Shown: piece by piece, positions 1 through 9,682 of the stretch
Layout: every line of letters starts with the position of its first letter
How positions within the stretch are numbered: the stretch's first letter is position 1
NCBI RefSeq assembly: GCF_013085345.1
Contig: NZ_JABFAJ010000011.1
Location: 166,745 to 230,744, forward strand
DNA: 64,000 bases
Direction of reading: 5' to 3'
Origin: Isoptericola sediminis
GTDB lineage: Bacteria > Actinomycetota > Actinomycetes > Actinomycetales > Cellulomonadaceae
Position numbers and translations under genes: made by a program
Notes under the pieces: model-generated
The model's database searches: none
Seen by the model: only the letters and a program-made list of their open reading frames with translations
Told to the model about the DNA's origin: nothing

Positions 1-139
1 CGAGGCGCGGGACGCGGGAGGGGTCCCGCACCACGAGGCGCTGGTGCGCACCCTCCGCGGCGAGCCGGAACGCGAGCCGGGACCCGACGCGCCCGGACGC
101 TCCGGTGACGGCGATGAGACCCTCGGCGGACCACCTCAT
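1..139 (-). CDS. NAD(P)-binding SDR/NmrA-like oxidoreductase, N-terminal part only
   Basis: The minus strand reads openly from an ATG at 137-139 to the window edge, giving the first 46 residues of a protein that continues outside the window. Residues 9-19 (LIAVTGASGRV) form a beta strand followed by the glycine-rich loop GASGRVG, the dinucleotide-binding signature of extended SDR/NmrA-type NAD(P)-dependent proteins. A second strand (LVVRDPSR) ends in an arginine suited to binding NADP phosphate. It is divergent from the phosphatase at 236. The family call rests on this Rossmann start only; substrate and full length cannot be seen. Confidence 0.7.
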   Translation of the reverse strand, partial: MRWSAEGLIAVTGASGRVGSRLAFRLAAEGAHQRLVVRDPSRVPRL

Positions 140-235
140 GCCGTCACGGTACGGGGTCGTGGGTCCTCACGCCGCGCGACCACGCCGACCGCGGACGCCC
201 GGCACGGGTCCGCGCGGCCGTGCAAGCATGGGGTC

Positions 236-754
236 GTGAGCCAGACGATCTACCGCGTGATGACCGTGTGCACCGGCAACATCTGCCGCTCCCCCATGGC
301 CGAGGTGGTGCTGCGCGACCGGCTGCACGGGGCGGGTCTCGCCGACCGCGTCACGGTCGACTCGACCGGTGTCAGCGACGAGGAGCACGGGAACCCCGTC
401 GACCCCCGGGCCCGGCGCGCCCTGGCCGCCCGGGGCTACGCGGTCGGTGACGGCCACCGGGCGCGGCAGGTCTCGGCCGACGAGCTCGGTGAGCGCGACC
501 TCGTGCTGGCGATGACGTCGCGGCACGCCGACGTCTTGCGACGGCTCGCGAACGGTACAGATCCGCAGATCCGGATGTACAGGTCCTTCGACCCGGACGC
601 TCCGCAGGTCGGGGGCCGGGGCGAGGAGTCACGGCTCGACGTCGACGACCCCTGGTACGGCGACGCGGACGGTTTCGAGGTGTGCCTCGACGAGATCGAG
701 GCCGCCGCCGACGGGATCGTGGCGCACGTGCGGGTCGAGCTCGGCCTCGCCTGA
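236..754 (+). CDS. Low-molecular-weight protein-tyrosine phosphatase
   Basis: 172-residue cytoplasmic phosphatase expected to remove phosphate from tyrosine residues. The GTG at 236 is preferred over the far-upstream ATG at 44 because it places the active-site loop near the N-terminus, as in the family. The loop is C12-TGNIC-R18-S (C-X5-R), and the general acid lies in the DDPWYG segment near residue 137. Length fits the LMW-PTP/Wzb family (about 150-180 residues). No kinase or polysaccharide gene is adjacent, so the substrate is unknown. An arsenate reductase role is possible in this fold, but the DP acid motif favours a phosphatase. Confidence 0.9.
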   Translation: MSQTIYRVMTVCTGNICRSPMAEVVLRDRLHGAGLADRVTVDSTGVSDEEHGNPVDPRARRALAARGYAVGDGHRARQVSADELGERDLVLAMTSRHADVLRRLANGTDPQIRMYRSFDPDAPQVGGRGEESRLDVDDPWYGDADGFEVCLDEIEAAADGIVAHVRVELGLA

Positions 755-770
755 GCACCCGGCGGACGGA

Positions 771-1898
771 CTACTCGGCGGAGCGCGCCGACCCGAACAA
801 CCGGCGCCACCACGGCGCCTCCGGAGCGGGCTCGGGTGCGGGGGGACGGGTCGGCACGTAGGCGCGGAACCACCGTTCGGTCTCCTGCCGCACGACGGCG
901 CGCACGTCCGGCGCGGAGAGCGTGACGTCGTGCAGGGCCCCCTCGATCCGGGCGATCGTGACCAGGCGGCCCAGCCGGGCGGCGCGTTCGGCGATCCCCT
1001 CGACGTCGAGCACGGTGTCCGCCCGCAGCATCTCCGGCGACCACCGCACCGGGCGGACCGTCCGTGTCGAGAGCATGACGAGCACCGGGACGTCGAGGTC
1101 GAGACCCAGGGCGACCTCCTCGTGGCCGTCGAAGATCGCCGACAGCCAGGCGGGTGTGGCACGCCATCCGTCGTCGGGCCGCCACGCCGGGTCGACGTCC
1201 CAGGCGCCCTCGTACCGCCGGGAGATGGACCGGACGTAGAACCCCTGGTCGACGTTCACCAGATGGCTGCGCGGCGCGAGCGCCGCGTGCGCGCGGACAC
1301 CGGGCTCGAGGACGCGGCGGCCCACCTTGCGCGTCTGGAACTCCAGCCAGGGGCTGTTCAGGACCAGCGCCGCGGCGCGCCCGGGGTGGTGGGCGGCCCA
1401 CAGGCTCAGGATCAGCCCGCCGGTCGAGTGCCCCATGAGCACCAGACGTCGGTCCGTCCGGTCGTCCCGGCCGTGCCCGATCGTCGCCAGTGCCGCCTCG
1501 AGGTCCTCGTCGTAGGTCTCCAGCCGGGTGACGAACCCCGGGGTGTGGTGCGGGCGCAGGCTCCGGCCGTACTTGCGCAGGTCCAGGGCGTGGAACCGGA
1601 CGCCGAGCCGCTCCCAGAAGTCGGCGAGGTGCGTCTGGAAGAAGTAGTCGGTCCAGCCGTGCACGTAGAGCAGGTCCACGCCGACGTCGGGCCGGGCCCC
1701 GTCCGGTGCGGGCGGGACGGGCCGGACGAGGGTGGTGTCGACCTCGCCCTCGAAGTCGGGCGCCAGGCGCAGGGTCCGCTGCTCGAACCCGGGCAGCACG
1801 TCAGGCTCCCACCCCGGGGTGGTCACGGGCTCGGCGGCACCGGCCGTCGGGTCCGTGCCCGACGTCCGGGTCGCGCTCTCGGGTCCCCCGTCCTGCAT
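771..1898 (-). CDS. Alpha/beta hydrolase (serine lipase/lysophospholipase-like)
   Basis: 375 residues from the ATG at 1896-1898; the frame stays open upstream, but that extension is low-complexity and overlaps the next gene. The nucleophile elbow GHSTGG places the catalytic serine at about residue 158. An HG oxyanion-hole motif follows the LLYV strand near residue 79. A late histidine in the segment GALHDV fits the third triad member. These features match the monoglyceride lipase/lysophospholipase-type hydrolases (Hydrolase_4). There is no signal peptide, so it is probably cytoplasmic. It is convergent with the phosphatase gene. Substrate unknown. Confidence 0.8.
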   Translation of the reverse strand: MQDGGPESATRTSGTDPTAGAAEPVTTPGWEPDVLPGFEQRTLRLAPDFEGEVDTTLVRPVPPAPDGARPDVGVDLLYVHGWTDYFFQTHLADFWERLGVRFHALDLRKYGRSLRPHHTPGFVTRLETYDEDLEAALATIGHGRDDRTDRRLVLMGHSTGGLILSLWAAHHPGRAAALVLNSPWLEFQTRKVGRRVLEPGVRAHAALAPRSHLVNVDQGFYVRSISRRYEGAWDVDPAWRPDDGWRATPAWLSAIFDGHEEVALGLDLDVPVLVMLSTRTVRPVRWSPEMLRADTVLDVEGIAERAARLGRLVTIARIEGALHDVTLSAPDVRAVVRQETERWFRAYVPTRPPAPEPAPEAPWWRRLFGSARSAE

Positions 1899-1953
1899 GG
1901 CGCTCAACCTAGGCGTGGCGCGCGCACGGCGCGAGCCCTGCCGACCGGGCGGG

Positions 1954-2526
1954 TCATCGACCTCGTCGTACGCGCCACCGCGCGACCTCGCGCTCGACGT
2001 CGCGCGTCGGCGTGACGACGGGGGGTCCGCCCCGGAGCTGACGGCGGGCGTCCACCACCCGGGCGTTGAAGTCCTCGAGCACCTGGCGGACCCGGTGCTC
2101 GTCGCCCTCACGGTCGAGCGTCTCCTCCAGCACGGCGTCCTCCTGGCGCAGCTGGGCGGCGGGCAGGACGCCGGTGATGTGGTCGCGCTGCACGAGGTTC
2201 TTCAGCCACCAGTCCGGGTCGTGCGAGCCGCCGATGCCGGGCAGCGGCTTGCCCTGCAGCGGCAGGTCGTCGAACTCGCCCCGGCGGATCGCCTGGTCGA
2301 TCGCCGTGTCCGCGAACCGGGCACGTTCGGACATGGGCACGCGGCGCCCGTCGGCGCGGTCCGCCGCGGCCTCCTCCGCGGTGCGGGGCGGGAGCCCGGC
2401 CTCGGCGCGTTCGCGCTCGACCTCGCGGTCCACCCGGTACTGCGCGGCACGGCGCACCGGGTCGTCCCCGGACGACGCTCGGGGCGAGCCGGGGTCCGGT
2501 CCGTCGGTGCGGTCGTCGGTGCCCAT
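1954..2526 (-). CDS. DUF1992 (DnaJ homologue subfamily C member 28-like) protein
   Basis: 190 residues from the ATG at 2524-2526. The centre (about residues 70-130) has the DUF1992 pattern: an Ala-Ile-Arg-rich helix with RRGEFDDLPLQGKPLP, then HDPDWW and LKNL. The family is widespread in actinobacteria and is named after a DnaJC28 conserved domain. No J-domain HPD motif is visible, so a chaperone role cannot be claimed. The N-terminus is charged and probably disordered. It is divergent from the aminotransferase, with 60 nt between start codons that must hold both promoters. Confidence 0.75.
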   Translation of the reverse strand: MGTDDRTDGPDPGSPRASSGDDPVRRAAQYRVDREVERERAEAGLPPRTAEEAAADRADGRRVPMSERARFADTAIDQAIRRGEFDDLPLQGKPLPGIGGSHDPDWWLKNLVQRDHITGVLPAAQLRQEDAVLEETLDREGDEHRVRQVLEDFNARVVDARRQLRGGPPVVTPTRDVEREVARWRVRRGR

Positions 2527-2586
2527 GACGCCACGGTACGCACCGTGGCCGGGTCCGGGACCTCGGCGGACGGGCATCATGGGGGC

Positions 2587-3765
2587 ATGAAGGTCTCCCG
2601 CCGCAGCCAGGTCCCCCCGTTCGCCGTCATGGAGGTCCTGGCGGCCGCCAACGTCCGGCGCAGCGCCGGGCACGACGTCCTCAACCTCTGCGCCGGCGAA
2701 CCGTCGGCCGGTGCCTCGGACGTCGTCCGCGACCGTGCCGCCGACCTGCTGCGGCAGGGCGATCTCGGCTACACCGAGTCGCTCGGCGTCCCGGCCCTGC
2801 GCGAGGAGATCGCGGGGCACTACCGGCGGTGGTACGGGGTCGACGTCGACCCCGGCCGCGTCGCGGTGACGACGGGATCCAGCGGCGGGTTCGTCCTGAC
2901 GTTCCTGGCGGCGTTCGACGTCGGAGACCGGGTCGCGCTGGCCCGCCCCGGCTACCCCGCCTACAAGAACATCCTGGCGGCGCTGGGCTGCGAGGTCGTC
3001 GAGATCGACTGCGGACCGGAGACGCGCTACCAGCCGACGGTCGCCCAGCTCGAGCAGCTCGTCGCCGACGGGCCGCTGGCGGGTCTGATCGTGGCCTCGC
3101 CCGCGAACCCCACCGGGACGATGATCGCGCCCGCCGAGCTGGACGCGGTGGCGCGCTGGTGCGCCGACCACGGGGTGCGCCTGATCAGCGACGAGATCTA
3201 CCACGGCATCGCCTACGGGGACGACCTCGGGCAGGCGACCGCGGCGGTGCACGGCGACGGTGGCGCCGTCGTCGTCAACTCGTTCTCCAAGTACTGGGCC
3301 ATGACCGGCTGGCGGCTGGGCTGGCTCGTCCTGCCGGAGGAGCTCGTCGGACCGGTCGGGGCGCTCGCCGGGAACGTGGCGCTGTCGCCGCCGGCGCTGG
3401 CGCAGCACGCGGCGATCGCGGCCTTCTCCCCCGCGGGCTACCAGGCGGCGGCCGACAACGTGGTCCGCTACCGGGCGTCGCGCGCCGCGCTGCTGGACCG
3501 GCTGGACGAGCTCGGCTGGCGACCCGTGGCGCCGGCCGACGGCGCGTTCTACCTGTACGGGAACGTCTCCCGCCTCGGCCTGGACGCGGTGACCTACTGC
3601 TCGCGGCTGCTGGCCGAGGCCGACGTGGCGATCACCCCCGGCACCGACTTCGACGGCCGGACCGGTGGTGACTGGGTCCGGCTGTCGTTCGCCGCGGACC
3701 CGGTGACGGTCGCGCGGGCCGTGGACCGGATCGTGGCCTGGCAGGACGGTCTGTCCCGGGCATGA
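2587..3765 (+). CDS. PLP-dependent class I/II aminotransferase
   Basis: 392 residues. Fold-type I aminotransferase that would transfer an amino group between an amino acid and a 2-oxo acid using pyridoxal phosphate. The Schiff-base lysine is K235 in NSFSKYWAMTGWR. Upstream are the SPANPTG substrate/cofactor motif and SDEIYHG with the PLP-pyridine aspartate, and a C-terminal arginine in WVRLSFA binds the substrate carboxylate. The closest familiar group is the AspC/YbdL-like aspartate/aromatic aminotransferases. Substrate cannot be read from sequence. A strong inverted repeat follows the stop at 3769-3806. Confidence 0.88.
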   Translation: MKVSRRSQVPPFAVMEVLAAANVRRSAGHDVLNLCAGEPSAGASDVVRDRAADLLRQGDLGYTESLGVPALREEIAGHYRRWYGVDVDPGRVAVTTGSSGGFVLTFLAAFDVGDRVALARPGYPAYKNILAALGCEVVEIDCGPETRYQPTVAQLEQLVADGPLAGLIVASPANPTGTMIAPAELDAVARWCADHGVRLISDEIYHGIAYGDDLGQATAAVHGDGGAVVVNSFSKYWAMTGWRLGWLVLPEELVGPVGALAGNVALSPPALAQHAAIAAFSPAGYQAAADNVVRYRASRAALLDRLDELGWRPVAPADGAFYLYGNVSRLGLDAVTYCSRLLAEADVAITPGTDFDGRTGGDWVRLSFAADPVTVARAVDRIVAWQDGLSRA

Positions 3766-3768
3766 GAA

Positions 3769-3806
3769 CGCCCCCGTCACCCGGGGTCGTCCCGGGAGCG
3801 GGGGCG
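3769..3806. terminator. Bidirectional hairpin terminator between convergent genes
   Basis: Perfect 8-bp arms CGCCCCCG/CGGGGGCG enclose a smaller CCCGGG/CCCGGG stem. It lies 3 nt after the aminotransferase stop and just before the end of the convergent small membrane-protein gene, so it could serve both. No T-run follows, which is common in high-GC actinobacteria. Confidence 0.6.
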
Positions 3807-3829
3807 GTCGTCGCGCCGCGCGCCGTGGT

Positions 3830-4177
3830 CTAGCGCAGCACGGCCGGTGCGGCCGCGACGACCGGCTCGGCGGCAGGCTCGCGCGGGGCGACCTGCACGC
3901 GCGTCACGTGCTCACGGCCGGTGCGACGGGCCTTGGCCATGACCATCAGGGCCTGGGCGCCGATGACCATCCAGGCGACGTTGGCGAAGACCGAGGGCCA
4001 GACGCCCTCCACCGCGGCGACGAGGAACAGCGTCGACGTGGCGGTCAGGTTGGCGGTCTGGAACGGGAGCGAGTTCGGTGCCCAGCGCCCCTTCGAGACC
4101 ATCGCATACGCGACCAGCCCGATCAGAGCTCCGAACCACCCGAGCCCGGTGATGACGAGGGACAGGGTCTGCGACAT
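3830..4177 (-). CDS. CBU_0592-like small membrane protein
   Basis: 115 residues from the ATG at 4175-4177, preceded by a textbook AGGAGG ribosome-binding site, which rules out the longer open frame. Three hydrophobic segments (about residues 5-22, 34-54 and 58-78) predict an integral membrane protein. A short Ala/Val-rich tail, probably cytoplasmic, follows. The pattern LGWFGALIGLVAYAMVS and the spacing of its helices resemble the CBU_0592-like family of unknown function. It is divergent from the LysR regulator at 4355, so it is the natural candidate target of that regulator, though this is inference. Confidence 0.65.
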   Translation of the reverse strand: MSQTLSLVITGLGWFGALIGLVAYAMVSKGRWAPNSLPFQTANLTATSTLFLVAAVEGVWPSVFANVAWMVIGAQALMVMAKARRTGREHVTRVQVAPREPAAEPVVAAAPAVLR

Positions 4178-4270
4178 GCTTAGCCTCCTAACACAAGTGG
4201 GGACGGTCGTCGACGACGAACGTTGAGGGGTGGGCGCCACGAAGCCGGCCGAGCCGGGAGCGATGTGCTA

Positions 4271-4312
4271 CCTGCGGGCGCAGGCACCATTCTGGAGCAT
4301 GAAGTTGCTTCA
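4271..4312. promoter_or_regulatory. Candidate LysR operator region (two dyads) in divergent intergenic
   Basis: The 177-nt gap between the divergent membrane-protein and lysR genes is visibly less GC-rich than its surroundings and holds two inverted repeats. CCTGCG-GG-CGCAGG lies at 4271-4284 and TGAAG-TTG-CTTCA at 4300-4312. LysR-type regulators usually bind dyads in the divergent promoter they control. No consensus -10/-35 pair stands out, so the assignment is by position and symmetry only. Confidence 0.35.
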
Positions 4313-4354
4313 GGACAATCGAACGCTCCTGCAGAAGCCGGTTAGCATTGCTAC

Positions 4355-5263
4355 ATGGCTGCCGACCCACGAAGACTTGCCTTTCTCCTTGCCGTGCACC
4401 GCTCCGGGGGCGTGCTCGCGGCAGCAGATCTTCTGCATGTCACCCCCTCGGCGGTCTCCCAGCAGATCGCCCGTTTAGAGGCCGAGGAGGGCTTCCCGGT
4501 CCTCGACCGCGGCCCCCGGGGCGTCAGCCTGACGCCGGCCGGTCGCGTGCTCGCCGACGCCGCCGAACGCATCGAGGCCGAGCTGCTGGAGGCGCACCAG
4601 GAGATCGCCAACCTCGGCGAGGGGGTGAGCGGCACCGTGACGATCGGTGCGTTCCAGTCCGCCATCCGGTCCGTGGTCGCCCCGATGCTCCAGCCGTTCA
4701 TCGAGGACCACCCCGGGGTCACGCTGGACGTGCGCGAGCACGAGCCGGCGGACGCGATCCGGATGCTGCGCGCCGGCGACCTCGACGTCGTCCTGCTCGA
4801 GCGCGACGTCGAGGTCGACTCCCCCGCCCCCCGCGGCGCGCACGACATCCCCCTGATCGACGAGCCGTGGCTGCTCGTCGTGCCGTCCACCCTGCCGACG
4901 CCGGAACGCCTCGACGACCTGCGGGACATGCCCTGGATCGGCGCGGTCCAGAACACCGCCGCCGACCGCGCCCTGCGCCGCCTCGGCCGCACGCTCGGCA
5001 CCACCCTGAACGTGCGGCACGGCTACTTCGACTTCGACACGGCGCTCGCCCTCGTGGACGCCGGGCAGGGCGTCGCGATGCTGCCGGCGCTGGCCGTGCG
5101 TCGCAGCGAGCCGCCGGAGGGTACCGAGGTGGTCGCGATGCCCGGGCTCGGGTCCCGGCGGATCATCGTGCGACACCGCTCGACGCGCCACGAGCCGGGC
5201 CCGGCGGTCCGTGCCGTGGTCGACACGATGGTCGAGATCGCCCGCGACCTCGAGCTGACCTGA
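4355..5263 (+). CDS. LysR-family transcriptional regulator
   Basis: 302 residues, the usual LysR length. An N-terminal winged helix-turn-helix (about residues 5-60) contains the characteristic GGVLAAADLLHVTPSAVSQQ-type recognition segment and RGPRGVSLTPAGRVL wing. The effector-binding domain (about residues 90-295) begins GTVTIGAFQSA and has the two-lobed periplasmic-binding-like pattern. It is divergent from the small membrane-protein gene, the usual arrangement of LysR regulators with a target. The effector is not identifiable. Confidence 0.9.
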   Translation: MAADPRRLAFLLAVHRSGGVLAAADLLHVTPSAVSQQIARLEAEEGFPVLDRGPRGVSLTPAGRVLADAAERIEAELLEAHQEIANLGEGVSGTVTIGAFQSAIRSVVAPMLQPFIEDHPGVTLDVREHEPADAIRMLRAGDLDVVLLERDVEVDSPAPRGAHDIPLIDEPWLLVVPSTLPTPERLDDLRDMPWIGAVQNTAADRALRRLGRTLGTTLNVRHGYFDFDTALALVDAGQGVAMLPALAVRRSEPPEGTEVVAMPGLGSRRIIVRHRSTRHEPGPAVRAVVDTMVEIARDLELT

Positions 5264-5345
5264 GCCCTTCGGCCGTCGTGGCCGGCCGGGTAGACTGACC
5301 GCGCTCGACCGCTCGACCACAACCGAACACGCCGCTCGAACCGTG

Positions 5346-5548
5346 CCGGGAGAGTCTGCCGCGCGCCGGCAGCGCCGAAGGAGCAAGACCCCTCCCCGGG
5401 AATCTCTCAGGCCCCAGTACCGCCACGGTGAGGCAACTCTGAAAAGCGGTCCGCCCGACGGGACGGGCCCGCCGACGGTGCATCCCGTCCCGCCGTGCGC
5501 GGGGCGGCCAAACTCTCAGGCCCATGACAGAGCGGGGAGGGTCCCGGC
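5346..5548 (+). promoter_or_regulatory. Tandem glycine riboswitch (two aptamers) upstream of gcvP
   Basis: The leader carries the conserved glycine-aptamer blocks twice. Aptamer 1 (about 5346-5450) shows GGGAGAG, then GCCGAAGGAGCAA at 5374, AATCTCTCAGG at 5401 and GTGAGGCAACTCTG near 5428. Aptamer 2 (about 5451-5548) shows CGCCGACGGTGCA, AAACTCTCAGG at 5510 and GACAGAGCGGGGAGG near 5526. The second aptamer ends about 25 nt before the gcvP GTG. Known glycine riboswitches of this class switch on gcv operons when glycine is plentiful, fitting the genes downstream. No long terminator U-run is seen, so control may be at translation. Confidence 0.93.
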
Positions 5549-5572
5549 CCACCGACCTTCGGAGCGCTCCTC

Positions 5573-8473
5573 GTGACCCACTCCCCCTTCGACCCGGACG
5601 TCTTCGCCGACCGGCACATCGGCCCGCGCGGCGACGAGACCACGGCGATGCTGGACCAGCTCGGCTACCCGAGCCTCGACGCGCTCGTCGACGCCGCCGT
5701 CCCCGCGTCGATCCGCCAGCCCGACGAGCTCGACCTGCCGGCGGCGCGGACCGAGTCCGAGGTGCTGGACCACCTCCGCGGGATCGCCGCGAAGAACCAG
5801 GTCAAGCGGCAGATGATCGGGCAGGGCTACTACCCCGCCGTGACGCCCGCCGTCATCCGGCGCAACGTCCTCGAGTCCCCCGCCTGGTACACGGCCTACA
5901 CGCCGTACCAGCCGGAGATCTCCCAGGGCCGCCTCGAGGCGCACCTCAACTTCCAGCAGGTGATCGAGGACCTCACGGGCCTGGAGATCGCCGGCGCCTC
6001 CCTGCTCGACGAGGCGACCGCCGTCGCGGAGGCCGTCGCGCTGATGTGGCGGGCCTCGCGGGCCAAGCAGGGGTACGTCGTGCTGGACGCGGACCTGTTC
6101 GGCCAGTCGCTCGCCGTCACCCGGGGCCGGGCCGAGGCGGTCGGGCTGCCCGTCGTCGTCGCCGACCTCACCGACGGGCTGGAGGCCGGCCTCGCGGAGC
6201 TGACGGCCGCCGGCGTCGAGCTGCCCGAGGGGTCGCTGGTCGGCGTGGTGGTCCAGCAGTCCGGTGCCTCCGGGCGGGTCCTCGACCTGCGCACCGTCGT
6301 GGACGAGGCCAAGGAACGCGGCGCCCAGGTGACGGTGGCGACCGACCCCCTCGCGCTGACCCTGCTCCGCTCCCCCGGCGAGCTCGGTGCGGACGTCGCC
6401 GTGGGCTCGGCCCAGCGGTTCGGCGTCCCCCTGTTCCACGGCGGGCCGCACGCCGCCTTCATCGCCGTGCGCAAGGGCCTGGAGCGCCAGCTCCCGGGCC
6501 GGCTCGTCGGGGTCTCGATCGACGCCGACGGCCAGATCGGCTACCGCCTGGCGCTGGCCACCCGCGAGCAGCACATCCGGCGCGAGCGGGCGACCTCCAA
6601 CATCTGCACCGCCCAGGCGCTGCTTGCGGTCGTGGCCGCGATGTACGCCGTCTACCACGGCCCCGAGGGCCTGCGGGCGATCGGCGAGCGGGTGCACGGC
6701 CGGGCGCTGTCCCTGGCGGCCGGTCTGCGAGCGGCCGGCGTCGAGGTCGTGCACGCCGAGTTCTTCGACACCGTGCGCGTGGCCGTCCCCGGGCAGGCCT
6801 CCGCGATCGGCGCCGCCGCCGTGGAGGCCGGTTACAACCTGTACATCGACGGTGCGGATCACGTACAGATCGCGTGCGACGAGACCACCACCGGCGAGGA
6901 CGTGGAGACGCTGCTCGGCCTGTTCGGCGCGTCCGCCGCGGACGCGTCCGACGAGCCCGCCCTCGGGGACGCGCTGCTGCGCACCACGGACTACCTGCAG
7001 CACCCCGTCTTCCACCGCCACCGCTCCGAGACCGCGATGCTGCGCTACCTGCGGGCGCTCAGCGACAAGGACCTCGCCCTCGACCGCACGATGATCCCGC
7101 TGGGCTCGTGCACCATGAAGCTCAACGCGACGGCCGAGATGGAGCCGATCAGCTGGCCCCAGTTCGCCGACCTGCACCCGTACGTCCCCGCCGACCAGGC
7201 GCTGGGCTACGCCGAGCTGGTCGGGACCCTCGAGTCGTGGCTGGCCGAGATCACCGGGTACGCCGCCGTCTCGGTGCAGCCCAACGCGGGGTCGCAGGGG
7301 GAGCTGGCCGGTCTGCTGGCGATCCGCGCGTACCACGCCTCGCGGGGCGAGGGGGAGCGCGACGTCGTGCTCATCCCCGCCTCCGCGCACGGCACCAACG
7401 CCGCGTCGGCGACCCTGGCCGGGCTCCGGGCGGTGGTCGTCAAGACCGCATCGGACGGCGAGATCGACCTCGACGACCTGCAGGCCGCGCTCGAGAAGCA
7501 CGCCGGCCGGGTGGCCGGGATCATGATCACCTACCCCTCGACGCACGGTGTGTACGAGCCGCACGTCCAGGACGTCTGCGCCGCCGTACACGATGCGGGT
7601 GGTCAGGTGTACATCGACGGCGCCAACCTCAACGCGCTCGTCGGTCTGGCACGACCGGGCCGGTTCGGCGGCGACGTGTCGCACCTGAACCTGCACAAGA
7701 CGTTCTGCATCCCGCACGGCGGGGGAGGTCCGGGCGTCGGTCCCGTCGGCGTCGCCGAGCACCTCGTGCCGTTCCTGCCGGGCGACCCCACGCCGTCCGG
7801 CACGGGTGCGGCGCAGCCGGCCGGGCCCGTGCCGCCGGTGTCGGCGACGAGGCACGGATCGGCCGGCATCCTGCCGATCTCGTACGCCTACCTCGCGCTC
7901 ATGGGCCCCGACGGGCTCACCGCGGCCACCGAGCACGCCGTGCTCACCGCCAACTACGTGGCCTCGCGGCTCGCCCCGCACTACCCCGTCCTCTACACGG
8001 GCGACCACGGCCTCGTCGCCCACGAGTGCATCCTCGACCTGCGGGAGATCACCGCGGAGACCGGCGTCACCGTCGACGACGTCGCCAAGCGGCTCGTCGA
8101 CTTCGGGATCCATGCCCCGACCATGGCGTTCCCCGTGGCCGGGACCCTGATGGTCGAGCCCACCGAGTCCGAGGACCTGGGCGAGCTGGACCGGTTCGTC
8201 GACGCCATGGTGGCGATCCGCGGCGAGATCGACGCCGTCGCCGCCGGCCGCTGGCCGCTGGAGGACTCGCCGCTGCGCAACGCGCCGCACACGGCCGCGT
8301 CCGTCATGGTGGACACCTGGGACCACCCGTACACCCGCGAGGAGGCGGCGTTCCCGGTGCCGAGCCTGCGGTCGGCCAAGTACTGGCCGCCGGTCCGGCG
8401 CATCGACCAGGCGCACGGTGACCGGAACCTGCAGTGCTCCTGCCCGCCCGTCGACGCCTACGCCGAGAACTGA
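5573..8473 (+). CDS. gcvP: Glycine dehydrogenase (decarboxylating), P-protein
   Basis: 966 residues, the size of the fused homodimeric P-protein. It decarboxylates glycine with pyridoxal phosphate and passes the aminomethyl group to lipoylated GcvH. The N-terminus FADRHIGPR is typical, and the PLP lysine is K709 in [17 protein letters not shown], followed by the glycine-rich loop. The start is a GTG about 25 nt after the second glycine aptamer. gcvP, gcvT and gcvH are co-directional with gaps of 6 and 48 nt, one operon under glycine control. The L-protein (dihydrolipoyl dehydrogenase) is not in the window. Confidence 0.97.
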   Translation: MTHSPFDPDVFADRHIGPRGDETTAMLDQLGYPSLDALVDAAVPASIRQPDELDLPAARTESEVLDHLRGIAAKNQVKRQMIGQGYYPAVTPAVIRRNVLESPAWYTAYTPYQPEISQGRLEAHLNFQQVIEDLTGLEIAGASLLDEATAVAEAVALMWRASRAKQGYVVLDADLFGQSLAVTRGRAEAVGLPVVVADLTDGLEAGLAELTAAGVELPEGSLVGVVVQQSGASGRVLDLRTVVDEAKERGAQVTVATDPLALTLLRSPGELGADVAVGSAQRFGVPLFHGGPHAAFIAVRKGLERQLPGRLVGVSIDADGQIGYRLALATREQHIRRERATSNICTAQALLAVVAAMYAVYHGPEGLRAIGERVHGRALSLAAGLRAAGVEVVHAEFFDTVRVAVPGQASAIGAAAVEAGYNLYIDGADHVQIACDETTTGEDVETLLGLFGASAADASDEPALGDALLRTTDYLQHPVFHRHRSETAMLRYLRALSDKDLALDRTMIPLGSCTMKLNATAEMEPISWPQFADLHPYVPADQALGYAELVGTLESWLAEITGYAAVSVQPNAGSQGELAGLLAIRAYHASRGEGERDVVLIPASAHGTNAASATLAGLRAVVVKTASDGEIDLDDLQAALEKHAGRVAGIMITYPSTHGVYEPHVQDVCAAVHDAGGQVYIDGANLNALVGLARPGRFGGDVSHLNLHKTFCIPHGGGGPGVGPVGVAEHLVPFLPGDPTPSGTGAAQPAGPVPPVSATRHGSAGILPISYAYLALMGPDGLTAATEHAVLTANYVASRLAPHYPVLYTGDHGLVAHECILDLREITAETGVTVDDVAKRLVDFGIHAPTMAFPVAGTLMVEPTESEDLGELDRFVDAMVAIRGEIDAVAAGRWPLEDSPLRNAPHTAASVMVDTWDHPYTREEAAFPVPSLRSAKYWPPVRRIDQAHGDRNLQCSCPPVDAYAEN

Positions 8474-8479
8474 GGGATC

Positions 8480-9634
8480 ATGACCACGACCAAGTCGCCG
8501 CTCCACGACGAGCACGTCGCGCTGGGCGCCCACCTGACCGAGTTCGGCGGCTGGGACATGCCGCTGCGCTACACCTCCGACCTCGCCGAGCACCGGGCGG
8601 TCCGCGAGGCGGCCGGTCTGTTCGACCTGTCGCACATGGGCGGGATCAGCGTCACCGGCCCCGAGGCCGCCGCGTTCCTCGACCACGCACTGGTCGGCAA
8701 CTTCTCCGCCCTGCGGCCGATGCGGGCGCGCTACACCATGATCTGCGCCGACGACGGGGGAGTGCTGGACGACCTCATCGTCTACCACAACGGCACCGAC
8801 GAGTACTTCGCCGTGCCCAACGCGGCGAACGCGGACACCGTGCTCGTGGCCCTGCTGGAGCGCGCTGCCGGCTTCGACGTCGCCGTGCGGGACATCTCCG
8901 CGGGTCTCGCCCTGATCGCCGTGCAGGGACCGCGCGCCGAGGAGATCCTCCGCGAGGTCCTCACCGAGGACGCCGAGATCTCCGGCGGGACGTCGCTGGA
9001 CGACCTGCGCTACTACGCCTGCCTCGGCATGCGGTTCGGCGAGGAGATCGTGCTCGTCGCCCGCACCGGGTACACGGGCGAGGACGGGTTCGAGATCTGG
9101 GTCGACACCCCGCACGCGGTGGCGCTGTGGCGTGCCCTGCTCGCCGGCGGCGAGCCGTACGGCCTGGTGCCGGCCGGGCTCGCGGCCCGCGACTCGCTGC
9201 GCCTCGAGGCCGGCATGCCGCTCTACGGCAACGAGCTCGACACGACCACGACGCCGTACGACGCCGGTGCGGGCCGTATCGTCAAGCTCGACAAGACGTC
9301 CGACGACGGCACCCCGCTCGAGTTCGTCGGGCGCGACGCGCTCGCCGCCCGCAGCGAGGCCGACCCGGAGCGCGTCCTGGTCGGCCTGCGCGGCACCGGA
9401 CGCCGCCCGGCCCGGTCCGGGTACGCCGTCGTGCGGACCACCGACGACGGCGAGGTCGGCGAGCAGGTGGGGACCGTGACCTCCGGCGTGCCGTCGCCCA
9501 CGCTCGGCCACCCGATCGCGATGGCGTACGTGCGCCCGGAGGTCGCCGCCGACGGGACCGAGCTCGCCGTCGACGTGCGCGGACGCGCCGAACCGTTCGT
9601 CGTCACCGCGATGCCGTTCTACCGTCGCGGCTGA
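8480..9634 (+). CDS. gcvT: Aminomethyltransferase, glycine cleavage T-protein
   Basis: 384 residues, normal for GcvT. It transfers the methylene carbon from aminomethyl-GcvH to tetrahydrofolate, releasing ammonia. Recognisable blocks are FGGWDMPLRY near the N-terminus, GLFDLSHMGG, RTGYTGEDGFEIW in the folate-binding domain and the C-terminal beta-barrel ending MPFYRR. The ATG lies 6 nt after the gcvP stop with a GAGGGA ribosome-binding site overlapping the stop region, indicating coupled expression. Confidence 0.96.
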   Translation: MTTTKSPLHDEHVALGAHLTEFGGWDMPLRYTSDLAEHRAVREAAGLFDLSHMGGISVTGPEAAAFLDHALVGNFSALRPMRARYTMICADDGGVLDDLIVYHNGTDEYFAVPNAANADTVLVALLERAAGFDVAVRDISAGLALIAVQGPRAEEILREVLTEDAEISGGTSLDDLRYYACLGMRFGEEIVLVARTGYTGEDGFEIWVDTPHAVALWRALLAGGEPYGLVPAGLAARDSLRLEAGMPLYGNELDTTTTPYDAGAGRIVKLDKTSDDGTPLEFVGRDALAARSEADPERVLVGLRGTGRRPARSGYAVVRTTDDGEVGEQVGTVTSGVPSPTLGHPIAMAYVRPEVAADGTELAVDVRGRAEPFVVTAMPFYRRG

Positions 9635-9682
9635 CCCCCGCCGCGCGGTCCGAGAACCAGCCACCCACCGAGGAGACCCAGC

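Noticed and set aside
1732..2586. Long forward frame upstream of the aminotransferase, continuous with it
   Set aside because: It overlaps the alpha/beta hydrolase and DUF1992 genes on the other strand and lacks family similarity; the aminotransferase pattern starts only at 2587.
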